Part shown: piece after piece, positions 1-12,927 of the stretch
Layout of the letters: each line of letters starts with the position of its first letter
Numbering within the stretch: the stretch's first letter is position 1
DNA from: Blastomussa wellsi
Lineage: Eukaryota > Cnidaria > Anthozoa > Scleractinia > Plerogyridae
Length of the DNA stretch: 64,000 nucleotides
NCBI GenBank assembly: GCA_947652115.1
Contig: OX393568.1
Coordinates: forward strand, 10,405,457 to 10,469,456
Reading direction: 5' to 3'
The notes under the pieces: model-generated
Databases searched by the model: none
Told to the model about the DNA's origin: nothing
The model's input: the letters and a program-made list of their open reading frames with translations, nothing else
Translations under genes and position numbers: made by a program

Positions 1-780
1 TCACCATCATCCTCCTCAGCTTTGTTGTGCAACAACTCATAACTAAAAACAAATATGAATTAATCACTAACCTGAATAATAATGTATAATTATTTTCATT
101 TATATTAAATGTTAGTGTTCTCCTTAATTTTTAGCACAGCAGGTAAACAAATTTTCAAACTGGCAAAGAAATTCCAGCCAGTGTTTAAAGGGAATTTCTT
201 TACTGTCACTTACATGACGTACTATTTGAAAATTAGCAATCTTGTTTTGTATTTGCTAAGAATTACTGCAGTTCCCTTTCTTGAGGCTTCACAAAACTCA
301 GCATTTACGATGCTCAAAGCTTCTTTTAACTTGCATGGATTTTTTTAAACACTTAAAACCTAACTCAATGAGAAGAATTTCACAACAAAACCTGCATTTG
401 CCTTCAACAATTAAATAATCTACTATATTTTGCACGATTGCTTTCAGAAACGGAAATGATTCTGAGATTATTTTTACATCTTTTCCTTTGTGAACAGACA
501 GAGATGACAAAATGAAAGGACAGCAGCAATTGATGCTTCCCAATTGTGGAAACCGTGTAACAACAGATGTGTACACGTACATACTTGCCGAGAAAGTCCA
601 CAAAAACTTGCTCTTTCTTCAAAAGGTATTTAAACACTCAGAAATTTGGAAGGTGAAAGAAAATAGAGAATATGAAATACTGGTACCAAGTTGTAAACAA
701 CTGCAACCCTTTTCAGTGTTATCTTTCATTATTTTTTTTTTCTATTTCCGATCACGACTACATTGGTGGAAAAAGTGATG
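1..780. other. No firm gene
   Basis: AT-rich sequence. A plus-strand stretch at about 499-625 is open and bracketed by CAG and a GTATTT donor-like site, but I find no protein similarity for it. Nothing else is supported. Confidence 0.5.
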
Positions 781-1032
781 CCACTCTTTTATTTACTTGC
801 TGAATTTTTAAGATTTCCAAGGGGTTTTAAATGAGTCTGTATCAAGTGCGAGCCAGCAAGTCATGCGATCCAACCATGAGAGGTGTGCGAGTCACTTGAG
901 CCAGCCATGCAAGGAATGCGAGTCATGCTTGCCAGTCATACAAGGCAGACTGGGACCGAGCAATGGCCGCGTGAGGACGCTCGAAGCGACCGTCCGCAAT
1001 TTTCAAATTATCTGAGAACTCCCTAAAGTTTA

Positions 1033-1911
1033 ATGGCCGAAATTATCACCGACCTGTTAAACAAACGAAGAAATAGAACATCTGCTGATTCTGAAGACTC
1101 AATCTCATCACCTGAACACAAGAAAACGAGGACAACGAAACAGTCAAGTGAAGACAAAATCTGGACGGCTTTAAATATGTCGGAGACCGTAGCCGGAAAG
1201 CTAGAAGAAATATTAAAGAAACTTCAGAAGCTCAATGCTATAGAAGCATCAGTCAAAAACATTGAAGTAAAACTTAAAAACCTTGAAGAGCGCACAGACG
1301 TTTTGGAGAAGGATATTAAGGATCTCAAAGACGGCGCGGACTTCACAAGCACCCAGGTAGATAAACAGACGACAGAGTTAACTAACGCTAAAGCTGAAAT
1401 CGCCAGATTGACGAAAACAGTAAATGAGAACGAAGAAGGCAGAAAAGAGATGGAAACAAAACTCCTGTACCTGGAGGCTTACTCGAGAAGAGAGAACATT
1501 AAGTTTATGAACATCGCTGTCGATTCGACAGAAGAGAGCGAAGACGCCAAAGAAACCTTGAGGTCCTTCCTGGAACGTGACCTGGGCCTCCTAGATGCAA
1601 GAACCGTAGAGATACAACGAGTGCACCGCAGTGGAAAAGGAAAAGACGGTGGACCTCGACCCATTTTGGCCCGCTTTCTGAGATATAAAGATGTGCAAAA
1701 AATATTTTCACTTGGGCACCGATTAAAAGATACGGACTACCAAATGTTCCGTGATTATCCTGCAGAAATTGTCAAGCGACGCAAGGAGCAGATGAAAACC
1801 TTCAAAGAAGTGAGAAAAAACGGAATTCCGGCAGCTTTTAGTCAATCTCAACCAGATAAGTTATACATTAGAGGACGATTATGGCCAGTAGGTAGAGAAT
1901 TAACCGTTTAG
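1033..1911 (+). CDS. L1-like ORF1 protein (RNA-binding)
   Basis: A complete 292-residue ORF with an ATG start. Residues about 45-140 are heptad-rich, charged and Leu-containing (NIEVKLKNLEERTDVLEKD), consistent with a coiled coil for trimerisation. The motif LEAYSRRENIKFMNI at about 145-160 marks the start of the RRM, as in L1 ORF1 proteins (LENRSRRNNLRI type). The C-terminal part is basic, with RRKEQMKTFKEVRK, typical of the CTD. In L1 elements this protein coats the element RNA as a chaperone. It has no stops or frameshifts, in contrast to ORF2 just downstream, and N-terminal residues 11-45 look disordered and basic. Confidence 0.9.
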   Translation: MAEIITDLLNKRRNRTSADSEDSISSPEHKKTRTTKQSSEDKIWTALNMSETVAGKLEEILKKLQKLNAIEASVKNIEVKLKNLEERTDVLEKDIKDLKDGADFTSTQVDKQTTELTNAKAEIARLTKTVNENEEGRKEMETKLLYLEAYSRRENIKFMNIAVDSTEESEDAKETLRSFLERDLGLLDARTVEIQRVHRSGKGKDGGPRPILARFLRYKDVQKIFSLGHRLKDTDYQMFRDYPAEIVKRRKEQMKTFKEVRKNGIPAAFSQSQPDKLYIRGRLWPVGRELTV

Positions 1912-2251
1912 TTAAAGCTGATCAAAACTTGTGCCTTTTTCCAAAACTTTTCGCTAGGGGAGCTTTTTGTTTATCTCGTTAGCTTTCAATCATAATTTGC
2001 GGCTTGTTGCCTCTCAAGATGCATAAAGTTTACCCAGTAAGAAAACGTTTTTTACAGAGTAAGCATAAATGTATTTCTTTCTTTTTTGTTTGTTTGTTTT
2101 ATGTTATATGTTTAACAAATGTCCTTTTTGCGCTTAGTTGCACTACATACAAATTCTATATTCCTGTAGCTGAAAACGGAAAAAAATATTGCAACTCTTT
2201 TCCCTGGGGTGAAAACTGCCAAATTCTTTTCTTTTCAAAATAACAAAAGAA

Positions 2252-5200
2252 TTGGATTTTCAAATTGGATCAATAAATGCAAGAGGTCTAGGGGACAGGT
2301 TTAAGCGTCGAGAATTTTTCAATTGGCTTGGGAAAAAAGAATTGGCCGTATATTTTATTCAAGAAGCGCATTGTACGGAAAACAATATGCACGACTGGCG
2401 CGTTGAATGGGGGTACCAAGCCCTTTTCAGCTGCTGTTCCAGCAGAAAAGCAGGTGTTATGATTTTGTTTAATAACAATATCACCTTCCAAATTTCAAGA
2501 ACTTATTGCGATCCCGAGGGACGCTTTATAATCTGCGATATGACAACGAATGGGAAACAACTAACTTTGGTAAATCTACACGCTCCAAATGATGACGATC
2601 CAAATTTCTTTACCTCTGTTTTTGAGCATTTAGCCGATTTCCAGTGCGATGAGGTTATAATAGGAGGAGATTACAACTTAGTGCTCGATGTTGAGAAGGA
2701 CAAAAAAGGCGGCCTTGCAAAAACACACAAAAAATCACTGGAAGCCTTAAATAAATTTTCTGAGGACTTAGATTTGGTTGATGTCTGGAGAGCTCAAAAT
2801 CCTGAATCACAACGCTTTACATGAAGGCAAAGGAATCCGGAGATACATTGCAGACTTGATTTCTTTCTCGTAAACAAAAGTATACTCTGTAGCGCCATCA
2901 ACACAGACATCATCCCTGGGTACAAAACGGACCATTCAATGATCACCTTGCAAATATCTCTACATAATAACCCAAGGGGACGAGGGTTCTGGAAATTGAA
3001 CACCTCTTTTTTAAAGGACGAAGAATATATCAATCAAATTAGAGAGATAATATCTCTAACTAAGGATGAATACGCACAAGATGACACCGTTACCCCTGGT
3101 TTATTATGGGAAATGATTAAAATGAAGACTAGAGAAGTATCGATCAATTATGGTAAAACAAAAAAACCAAATCTTGAGCAAAAGCAAGATGAAATTGAAA
3201 AATCAATCAAAATCCTTGAGGAACAAATTGCTAACACACATGCGAACAACTCCCAAAAAATATGGCCAGAATTAGAAAAGAAAAGATTTGAACTGGAAGC
3301 TATAATTGAATACCAAACAAAAGGTGCGATTTTAAGATCCAAGTCTCAATGGTACAACGAGGGCGAGAAAAACTCCAAATATTTTCTCAACCTTGAGAAG
3401 AGGCACTGTAGACAAAATACAATTACTCAATTGAAAATTAATGACATGGACGTTATTCAATCAGACAAAGAAATCTTACATGAGTGTGAAGATTTCTATA
3501 AAAATCTTTATAGCTCCAAAATGCAAGTAAATAATTCCTCAAAGGATTTCTTTCCACAAGCAAGACAAGTATTAAGCAATGAAAACCTATATTTTTGTGA
3601 AGTCCCTTTAAGTTCCAAGGAATGTTTAGAGGCATTAAATAGCATGGCCTCAGAAAAGTCACCTGGTACAGATGGCCTACCGAGTGAATTTTACAAAGTC
3701 TTCTGGGAAGAAATAGGAGAAAGTCTTACGTGTGCATTAAATTTCTCCTTTGAAATAGGACAATTACCCATATCACAGAGGCGTGGAATTATAAAACTAA
3801 TACCAAAAAAAGATGCCGATCCCAACTTAATTAAAAATTGGCACCCATTAACACTATTAAATTGTGATTATAAGATTGCATCGAAGGCCATTGCAAACCG
3901 AATAAAAACAGTGTTACCCAAGCTGATATCAGAAGATCAGTCAGGATTTATAAAGAAAAGATGTATTAGCGATAACATACGTATGCTGGATAGCGTCATT
4001 CAGTATACAGCAAACAAAAATATCCCCGGGCTACTGCTTTTTCTCGATTTTGAAAAAGCCTTCGATACTTTGGAGTGGTCCTTTATCGATAAATCCCTTC
4101 AACATTTTGGCTTTGGCCTCTCGCTGTCAAAGTGGGTCAGACTTTTTTATTGTAAAACTGAAAGCTGCATCTTAAACAATGGATGGACGAGCAATTTCTT
4201 TGAACTAAGTCGAGGAGTAAGACAAGGCTGCCTGTTGTCACCTTATCTCTTTATACTATCTGTAGAAATACTTGCTGAAGCCATACGTAACAAAAGAGAA
4301 ATTACGGGTATTAAAATACAGGACACTGAATTTAAATTAAGTCAATACGCAGATGATACGACCCTCATCTTAGACGGTTCCGAGGAATCTTTTAATGCAT
4401 CGCTGACTCTGATAGAAGCTTTTGGTAAAATGTCTGGGCTTAAACTGAATGATAAAAAACCCAAGCTCTATGGATAGGCTCCAAAACAAACTGCCAGCAA
4501 AAATTTTGCTTAGGAAAACATTTTCAATGGCAAAACAAAAAAGTTAAGGCACTGGGTGTTTGGTTCTCTACGGATCAAGATATGGCGATCTCTTTAAACT
4601 ATACTGAAAAACTAACGAAAATTAAATCTATCCTAGGATGTTGGAAATTCCGGAGACTAAGTTTAGTAGGGAAGATAGTAGTTTTGAAAAGTCTAGTAGC
4701 ATCTCAACTTGTATACGTATTTTCGCCTTTGCAAACAAATCATGAAGTAACCAAAGAGACCAACAAACTTTTTTTCAATTTTTTATGGAACGATAAAGGT
4801 GATAAAATTAAACGCGTGGTTATGATCAACGACTATCCAAACGGAGGACTCAAAATAATCGATGAGGTATCTTTCAACAAATCACTAAAAGCCTCTTGGA
4901 TTAAAAAATATCTGGATTCAGAAAACATTAGCAAATGGAAAGCAATCTTTAATTTAGAGCTTGGAAAATATGGAGGCAATGCCTTTTTTAAAGGAAATCT
5001 TAACAAAAAAGATATTGATAAACTAAGTATAGACGATCCATTTGTCAAAGAAATCATAGAAATATGGTTAGATACTTTCTTTGAAGGAAAAATAGTTTCA
5101 AAAGACCACCTCCTGTCTCTACCGCTTTGGCAAAATTCATTAATTAGAATAAATAATACACCGGTACTTTACACAGATTGGCTTTTGAAAGGTATCACAC

Positions 5201-5935
5201 AAGTAAAACATTTAATGGATGATTCTCATAACTTTATGTCCCTAGAGAGTTTTCAAACTAAGTACGAACTTCACGTTAAACCACTATCTTTGTATGGAAT
5301 TATCTCAGCAGTGAAACTTTTGCAAAGACAAACCCCAAAAACCCAACTAAAACACGAAAGCCTTTTCGATACATTTTTAAAAAGCCAAAAATCTTCAAGA
5401 ATTGTGTACCGGAAACTAATATCGGATAAAGGTGAACGACCACTATCATGTCAAGAGAAATGGCACAAAGATATTAGCTCTACAAATGAAACTACCAAAC
5501 CTCTACTGCGTGCACAAGGAGCTCTAAACTAATAGATTTTAATTTCAGATTTTTACACAGACGGCTGGCGACAAATAGCTTTTTGCAAAAAATAGGAATC
5601 AGAGAGGACAATAACTGCACCTTTTGCCATAACGAAAAAGAAGATCTGATGCATTTATTCTGGCAATGTGAAAAAACAACAATCTTTTGGCAAAATCTAT
5701 CTTTATGGCTGCAGTCGTGTCAGATTCTCACAACAGAAAACAATCTACACCTAGTGACCGCTTTAGGCCTCAAGCCTGACAGCTCTAACTTCAAACTCCA
5801 AATAAATTTTTGTTGCCTACTCGCTAAGCAATACATTTGGATATGCAGATCGAGAGAACTTCATCCAACTCAAAACAACTTCTTAATTTATCTGAATCAT
5901 ATACACCTATTAGAAAACAAGACACCAAGTAACAC
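2252..5935 (+). pseudogene. L1-like ORF2 (endonuclease-RT), disrupted
   Basis: The endonuclease at 2252-2935 shows SINARGLGD, FIQEAHC and IIGGDYNLVLD. Reverse transcriptase follows, with ILRSKSQWYNEGEKNSKYF, SPGTDGLPSEFY, LLFLDFEKAFDTLEW, RGVRQGCLLSPYLF and QYADDTTLIL, so the catalytic Asps are kept. A C-terminal CTFCHNEKEDLMHLFWQC at about 5620 is the usual Cys/His motif. Breaks seen: a TGA at 2822-2824 in place of a Trp, a frameshift at about 4465 just after the YADD region, and stop/frameshift damage at about 5530-5560. No ATG is present at the expected start (TTG at 2252). The protein would be dead without these corrections. Confidence 0.9.
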
Positions 5936-5984
5936 TCGCGTTACCGCATTATTATAATTATGAACTTAGGTTGACTTATCTTGC

Positions 5985-8470
5985 AACGAAAAATAACTTC
6001 CTCTGTGTTCATCATGATATAAGGTTCCATCCAACGTTCTTGTTCAAACTCAAGCACCCTGTGCACGCGCTTAAGTTTCATTCCTTGGGAGAGATAAAAC
6101 TGAAGGTTTCTGTAATGCACTACGTAGTTGTTTTTGTTTTCTAGCGTCAGCAGCAGCTTCTTGCTGTCCGGGAGGGTTAAATCTAGGTCTTTCATTAAAT
6201 TCTTTTGGTAGTCCAACATCTTTTCTTTTTTTACTTCCTTTTTTTCCGGCGCCAGTGGATAGCTGTTGTGCTCTTTGTGCAGTTCTGCTGAATATTCAAG
6301 ATCAACCTCGAGAATCCACCCATTTCTTGCGTTTTCTTTTTTCTTAGGGATTTCCTGCTCTGTGGGCATAACAAGTTTCCATTTGAAATCCCTTTTCGGC
6401 AGGGACTTACACATTGCCCAACCGTGAAGGTTGTTTGCATCGAGATAAATGATGTATTTTTTCGGTTTACTGGGGTCATAGTCTTTCAACAACGGGTTGT
6501 TTGCCTTGGCAAACCTCTTGCTTGCCATTGAAATTCCGCCCCGCATTCCCCTTTCCACGAATAGATGCATTTCAAGGTCTGTGAATAGCTCCAACTCGAC
6601 TTCTGTCATTTTCAAGAGCGCTTCCCACGAAAAACCGGACAACATGAAATAATGTGCCGGATCCAAACCGTATTTCTCTGCGCACAGGTTACGAAAGTTT
6701 TCGAAAACATCTGCCAGCAGAGCGACATCAGTTTTGACATAAAGGTCGTGATAGTCGCCCAGTGTTTGACACTCAAAAACCTTCCAGACCTTCTGCGCGT
6801 GCGCGTACTCTCATCTGTTAAGTGTTCGTCTGAGAGTTTGCTGTAAAACTTGTCTTTGTCTGGCAGCCTTGTCTCGCTGAACCTGTCCCATGTGTCCATG
6901 TACTTGTAAGGATATATCCCTTTTTTGAAAAGCAGTTCACTGCCGTTTGAGATTGCTGATGTTATTTTTAGACACTCCTTTGGAGTTGCAGAAACAACTG
7001 AGTCAAGGCTTGACAGCAGAAAGTTCAAACTGTCAATGAAATGTAAATTCCCCATTGAAAATGTTATATACCTTTCCATCTTGTTGGCAATGCATTTCAC
7101 TTCTTTCTGCTGTTGTGACATCGCTTGCATAAGGTGGTGTACATCGTAACCTCTGAGGTTGTGAAATACAACAGGAATTGGGACCGTTTTGGGTTTCATA
7201 CGCAGTTTGAAATCGCATTCGTTGTGTGCAGCTCCTCGGAACCTACCTGTGATGTGACAATGGTCTTTTACCGTGTCTCTGTAGTTTTTAACAAGCAGTG
7301 GTTCTGCGCATAACAGACACGTTTCCTGATTTTTTGCAATCCATTGATTGTTTTTGTCTTTTGTCTTTTATTTTTTTTAGTCTTATGAAATCTAATTCTT
7401 TCTGTGCTTTGTAAAAACATTTTTTATGACTTTGACCACAATACATTTCATTGTTCCAAACCGGCAGCGAGTCAAGGAATTGGCCTTTTATCAAACTTTT
7501 GAAACATATGTGGCAATCTGTTGCGTTTTTGAATTTTTCCCAATCTTCTGACACCATCACAACTGGCTTTGGTGTGGCCAAGCTTTCTCTCATTTTCACC
7601 TCTTCCTGCAGAATATCACTACGAAACATTCCAACCGCATTTTTGCCTCTATAAACTTTTTGTCCTGTAATTTTGCCATCGCTTCTCACAACCATATATG
7701 AATAGCCACTTGCTTCGTGCCATTCTGTCTTCTCCGTGAAACTTTTTTGCTTGCTCTCTGGTCCACGGGGACAGCCTGGAATCTTTTTGACCAAAGCCTC
7801 AAAGTCAGCGTAAATAACAAATGGCGCCTTAATCTGCTTGTGATGATTTTTGAAAGAAAGAGTGTTTTTCCCCTCTTCAGGCATCTCGATCCTTGTAGGC
7901 CTTCCATTAACACCGTTACAATATTTTTTATGATCCTCGAGCACCTCCACTCGTGTGAAACGTGATAAGCACATCATGCAGTAGAAAGTTCTATTATTAA
8001 TATTTTTATCAAACAGCAAAGCTGAGACCCGTTTTACAAAACAAAAGTGTTGTTTTTCCCCTGACTCTAAAAGCATCAAGCTTATCCTTTCTAAATTTCT
8101 CTCTTTCTCACTTATCCTGTGGACTATAACACAGTTCTTTTCCCAGTCAAAGACGTTTATTGCCAAGTGTGGGTTCTGTTTCTCAAGCAGCTGAGACCCG
8201 TTTTACAAAACAAAAGTGTTGTTTTTCCCCTGACTCTAAAAGCATCAAGCTTATCCTTTCTAAATTTCTCTCTTTCTCACTTATCCTGTGGACTATAACA
8301 CAGTTCTTTTCCCAGTCAAAGACGTTTATTGCCAAGTGTGGGTTCTGTTTCTCAAGCTTGTCTATCTGTTTCACCGGTGTTGGGAAATCTATACCTTGGT
8401 AGTTTATTCCATCGTTTACCGGATATTTGCTTGGTCTTTGTGGGTTCTTTCCATCACTTGAAGGGAACAA
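5985..8470 (-). pseudogene. Maverick/Polinton-type DNA polymerase B, truncated
   Basis: This is a relic of a viral/organellar-type family B DNA polymerase of the kind carried by Maverick/Polinton-like elements. From right to left are an N-terminal part (PSKYPVNDGINYQG), a Cys pair (CMMCLSRF), Exo I (PFVIYADFEALVKK), Exo II (VFHNLRGYDVHHLM) and the first polymerase motif (YLDANNLHGWAM). Similarity stops after WMEPYIMMNTE at about 6000, so the palm with the YxDTD Asp pair is absent. Frameshifts lie at about 7330 (in an A-run), at about 6812, and at the 169-bp duplication around 8189. It is flanked left by the end of L1 copy 1. The polymerase is not functional. Confidence 0.85.
8020..8357. repeat. 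Perfect 169-bp tandem duplication
   Basis: Positions 8020-8188 and 8189-8357 are identical copies in direct orientation inside the polymerase B pseudogene. The unit length is not a multiple of three, so the duplication shifts the reading frame. Perfect identity inside an otherwise decayed gene points to a recent event or an assembly error. Confidence 0.95.
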
Positions 8471-9096
<626 letters not shown>

Positions 9097-9174
9097 TTAA
9101 TTTTACAAGCACTTGTAATTACTACAAATTACCACCCAGCACTCAGTTGGGACTCCAAACGATTTTCTGGTATC

Positions 9175-9370
9175 TAAATACAATGGAACCCCACCTTAAG
9201 GTGACCTTGTTAATACAGTCACCTCGTTATTATGGTCATGAAACACCAACACATTTTCATAAAAGAAAACCTGTTAATGTGGCCACCTCGTTAATACAGT
9301 CAACAGCCACATTCTGAAATCCCAACCTGTATGATCCTTTATAATTTTACCCCATTATTATGGCCACTAG
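9175..9370. repeat. Degenerate repeat of 'CTCGTTAATAC' type
   Basis: Repeated phrases such as ACCTTGTTAATACAGTCACC, ACCTCGTTATTATGGTC and ACCTCGTTAATACAGTC recur within 200 bp. This looks like a decayed pogo/Tigger-type terminal region or MITE; the family is inferred from memory of similar repeats and is not proven here. Confidence 0.4.
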
Positions 9371-9734
9371 AACCATTATGCTTTCATATTAATTGTCCAA
9401 ACAAACAAATACAGTACTTGAGAAACAATATTATTTTAATGTAATGTAACATATTGTTACCGGCAATTCAAAGAGGTCGGGGCCTTTGATTTTGAGAAGT
9501 ATATGTATAGCCATGTCAGCTCTTGCTTCAATTTTAGAACCTAGTTACATGTAAGTTCATCAAAATTCCATTGGTTAATAGTGTACAGTACGTATTATGA
9601 AAAAGTAATGCAAGTGAAATGCGTGAATTTAGTTCTTTGAGTTGTTCTCCTGTTGAGTTATGTCCATTAAAAAACGTCACAAATAAGCGAGAAACAAAAC
9701 ACAGAGCATGCTTATTTAAACACCAAATGAATAG

Positions 9735-9779
<45 letters not shown>

Positions 9780-9799
9780 GTATAACAATATAATTTGGT

Positions 9800-9936
9800 T
9801 TTATCAACTGGGTTGATAATGTCAATTGGCCACCGTAAAGAGATTCAAGAGCTGACGTTTCGAGCGTTAGCCCTTCGTCGGAGCGAATACTTTCAATCAA
9901 GTAATCCTCTGTGTAAGTCAACTTCACAAGCATCAT
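9800..9936 (-). repeat. Penelope-type terminal relic
   Basis: The minus strand carries the block ending in GACGAAGGGCTAACGCTCGA plus AACGTCAGCTC and a following TTTACGGTGGCCAATTGAC. This block is widespread at the ends of Penelope-like elements in aquatic invertebrates, as far as I recall. No coding part is attached here. Confidence 0.45.
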
Positions 9937-10735
9937 GCTTGCTCAGACCACTGAGACTTTGCACTATTCATTAAAGAATACCGGTAATAGACTCTATTTA
10001 GTTGGGAGTATGATCTTTGTTGTTCAAAAATCTCTTGGGTAAAAATCAAATTACCAGTAACTCTGCGCTTTATAATTTGTATAAACACAGGTTTGTTTTT
10101 TTTTTCAATGTTTTCACTACAATAGTTTCTTGTGAGGTAGAAGAATACTTTTTCCTTTACAAAATTTTCAATGTTCTTCAACTGAGATGCAATGACTGAT
10201 AATCATGCCGATGAGTTGCATTTCAAATGTTTATTCAAGTAAGATGACAGTTCAGTTGTGTTCATGTGCTCCTTAGCAATTTACAATTTAAAGCACCAAA
10301 GGGGAGAACTTTCAGCTCCCTTTTGGGAATGCATTACTTTAGGATCTTAAGAAACCAACAACAGTGGTAGCCTTTCACAAGCTCCTTTTCCGGGTGTACT
10401 TCATGCCCACAAAGCATCATGGGTTGTCACTTTGCCCGGCAACATTTTTCAATGGGCGTGATTCTGTAATGCTTTTAAGGCCACGCATGCAGCGTTGTAA
10501 ACTAAAATTTTGGAACAGTTGCAAACTGGACAAGTGACTTTCAAGCTGCACTTGCCCACACACAATAAAAACATGTGGGCAATCATCGTGCTTGCTCAGA
10601 CCACTGAGACTTTGCACTATTCATTGAAGAATAATAGACTTTATTTAGTTGGGATTATGATCTTTGTTGTTTAAAAATCTTTCAGGTGCAAAATCGAATT
10701 ACCAGTAATATAATTTGTATAAACACAGGGTTTTT
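9937..10735 (+). repeat. Pair of diverged direct repeats
   Basis: Positions about 9937-10092 and 10582-10730 share a run starting GCTTGCTCAGACCACTGAGA and ending near TTTGTATAAACACAG, with scattered substitutions and small indels. They lie about 645 bp apart. The sequence between them (10093-10581) shows no gene. Confidence 0.75.
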
Positions 10736-11819
10736 ATTAAGCTTGTGGTCAGTGTCAATTATTTTATTTTAGAGTGGAAGGCAGAAAGTTAAGCTCTTTT
10801 GAAAAATATATTCTGGATATGAAAATCGTTCTCGCCAAACTGAGCGAGTGATCTGTCATTGTTACTCACCCAACCGAGTTTTGACACTTGCCTGGGTGAA
10901 TGGGCAAGTGCTAATTCACAATCCTGCATATATAAAAATGTTGAGAAGTTGTGTCTTCTTTTATAAAATCAAAGAGCTATGTGAACTACGAGTTAATTTT
11001 TTAAATTGATCTCCTGGCATGCATACTCTTAGAAAATATGAGCAGCAATTGTTGTGACATGTGATAAAGCTACACAAAAAATGTTTATGGGCACTGGTTC
11101 ACTAAGATAGGTTTAGTAGGAAAATGTGAGTGGAGTGAGTGTGTCTGAGAAAGGTTTAAAATGTCAAACTGATGACCTTCAAACTGGCTGCAAGGAAATT
11201 ATTCAATTAAGTAATTCGTAAAATTTGAAGAAAAACCACACATTGTCTATCAATTGTCTTGATTCTATCGTACAGAGACATATGTTACATGTTTTGCTTA
11301 TATTTTTACAGGTCTGTACTCAGTTAAAGGCATAACAGGATTGGACAACAGAAGCAAAGTGAATCCACAATGCACTCAAACAACCATGTTTTCCTGTACT
11401 ATTATCTTCCATTTATCTTTCTCATTTATTATAAATTCTTGCCACCTTTGTTTACAGATTTAACTGTTGTTTAACTGCTGTGCTTGGTTTAGTTTGCTTG
11501 GGAGGTTCTCAAAGGCAAAGGAAAAGGAGACCATACAAAAACTGCCAGGCATTAATTCATTTCCTCATCTATCCATCTCATGCAGACTCTTGTTCTTAAG
11601 CATCTGAAACACAATTTGCAGGGATCACATACCACCCCAATGCTATTCACAGATTCTTGCTAGAAGTAAATGCCTGGGTCAGGCTGTCTATTAGTGATGT
11701 CTGCGACCCTAGGTCAGGGTTTTTCGCACAAGTCATTTTCTTCCTGCTGTTGGTGCTGTTCGTGCCAAGCACCTTGTTTATGGTGGACTCTACGTCGAGA
11801 GTATTCCACCAGTAGCATT
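10736..11819. other. No gene recognised
   Basis: Intronic sequence of the host gene (between exons at 33345 and 9066). I found no coding similarity or clear repeat boundaries on either strand. Confidence 0.5.
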
Positions 11820-12247
11820 GCTACCGTCTGAAATGTTGTTGAGATGTTGTTGAGATGTTTCCTCGCTTTCCTCGTCATCCGAGGAAAGCGAGGAAAGCAT
11901 ATGAGATCTTTGAAGCTCCAAGCTTTAAATGAGATGTGCGAGCGAAGTTTGAAGACCTTGGAGGATTCCGGGGAATCCCGCCATGTTCACGTTCGGATCG
12001 TTTTCTTGTCCTTTGCTTGAAGGGCCTGAGATAGTCGCCGAGGCTTCTTCTTCAACGTTCTGCGTCAAGTGGCTCATCCTAAACGTGATGTTGGCGTCAA
12101 CGTAGATAGTAAAATCCCAAAATAAAGACAAATTTATCGCTGTAAAATATTGTGGCTGAACTGATCTCGCGCGCTAAAGGCACTGATTATGCCCATGCCC
12201 TTGGCAATCTCATGGGATCCCTGGGGCAGGGATGACAAAATAGAATT
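11820..12247 (-). mobile_element. DIRS element 5' end fragment (third copy)
   Basis: The end at about 12160-12247 (CTCATGGGATCCCTGGGGCA, then GGGATGACAAAATAGAATT) closely matches the right terminus of DIRS element 1 at 31150-31246. Leftward on the minus strand a short ORF (12077-11925, MSHLTQNVEEEAS onward, with ILQGLQTSLAHL) resembles the N-terminus of the gag-like protein of element 1 (VLQGLTATLAQL). A further Ser/Asp/Glu-rich stretch follows. The rest of the element is missing. It stops at the same AATT at which complete copies end and is joined directly to the Penelope-like element. Confidence 0.75.
11858..11896. repeat. 17-bp perfect hairpin
   Basis: TTTCCTCGCTTTCCTCG is followed by a 5-base loop and its exact reverse complement. 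It lies in the acidic coding stretch of the DIRS gag relic. Confidence 0.9.
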
Positions 12248-12366
12248 AAATTTAAACTATCTCATGGAGGGAGAGTGGAGTGATCCTGCTTCTGATTGGC
12301 TGCATAGAATTTTTTTTAGTGCCTGCACTTGGTAACCAGCTCAGATCTCGTTTAGTAGCGTTGATC

Positions 12367-12904
12367 AATAGGCCATTCCGAAATTGCACAGGGAACTGGG
12401 GCGAGTTTCAGCATTTAATCAATCGATAATTTGACACCACCACACGAAAGATCATGTTGAAATTTGTCACCTGACCAAGTTTGAAGTTTTTAGGTTGAAA
12501 AGAGACCAAGTTATGGACTGTGAAACATGGCTCAAAATCCATACAAACGTCTAGAATTTTGACACAGCGTCCCCCAAACGATATAAACTCTTAATTTTTT
12601 TATGATTTCAGGAATACTCTTAAACATGGGCAACCATAGTGATTTTCTTCTCAGCTTCTTTCAAATAGTACTTCCATGATGTCATTTTGCAGTTGTCACA
12701 AATCTGATAAAAATTTTAAGGGTTTGTATGTTGTTGGAGGGGACGCCGTGTTAAAATTATAGATGTTTGTATGGATTTTAAACTATGTTTCAAAGTCCGA
12801 AACGTGGTCTCTTTTCAACCTAAAAACCAATTTCTAAGTGATCTTTTCTGTGGGGGTGTCAATTTATCGCCCTAGTTCCCTGCACAATTTCAGAACGGCC
12901 TATT
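12367..12904. repeat. Foldback (long inverted repeat) element
   Basis: The two arms, about 12367-12570 and 12725-12904, are diverged reverse complements starting AATAGGCC and including AGGTTGAAAAGAGACCA. Arms of about 180-200 bp around a short centre are typical of a foldback/MITE. It has no coding content. It is placed inside the Penelope-like element, so it probably inserted later or lies at its boundary. Confidence 0.85.
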
Positions 12905-12927
12905 AGCAGATAGTATGCAGAGCTTCT

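Larger units (their letters stand above)
781..5945 (+). mobile_element. L1/Tx1-like LINE, copy 1
   Basis: This non-LTR retrotransposon has ORF1 at 1033-1911 and a broken ORF2 from about 2252 to 5935 (endonuclease, reverse transcriptase, C-terminal Cys/His motif). The 5' limit is set only by where sequence starts to look like a leader; the 3' limit is where coding similarity stops and the polymerase B pseudogene begins at about 5985. No poly(A) tail or target duplication is visible at the right end, so the 3' end is probably cut off. It lies in or beyond the 3' side of the host gene and in the opposite orientation. Confidence 0.88.

Noticed and set aside
499..625. Possible plus-strand exon (NCGNRVTTDVYTYILAEKV) bounded by CAG and GTATTT
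   Set aside because: Splice-like ends and an open frame, but no similarity, no neighbouring exons and short length.
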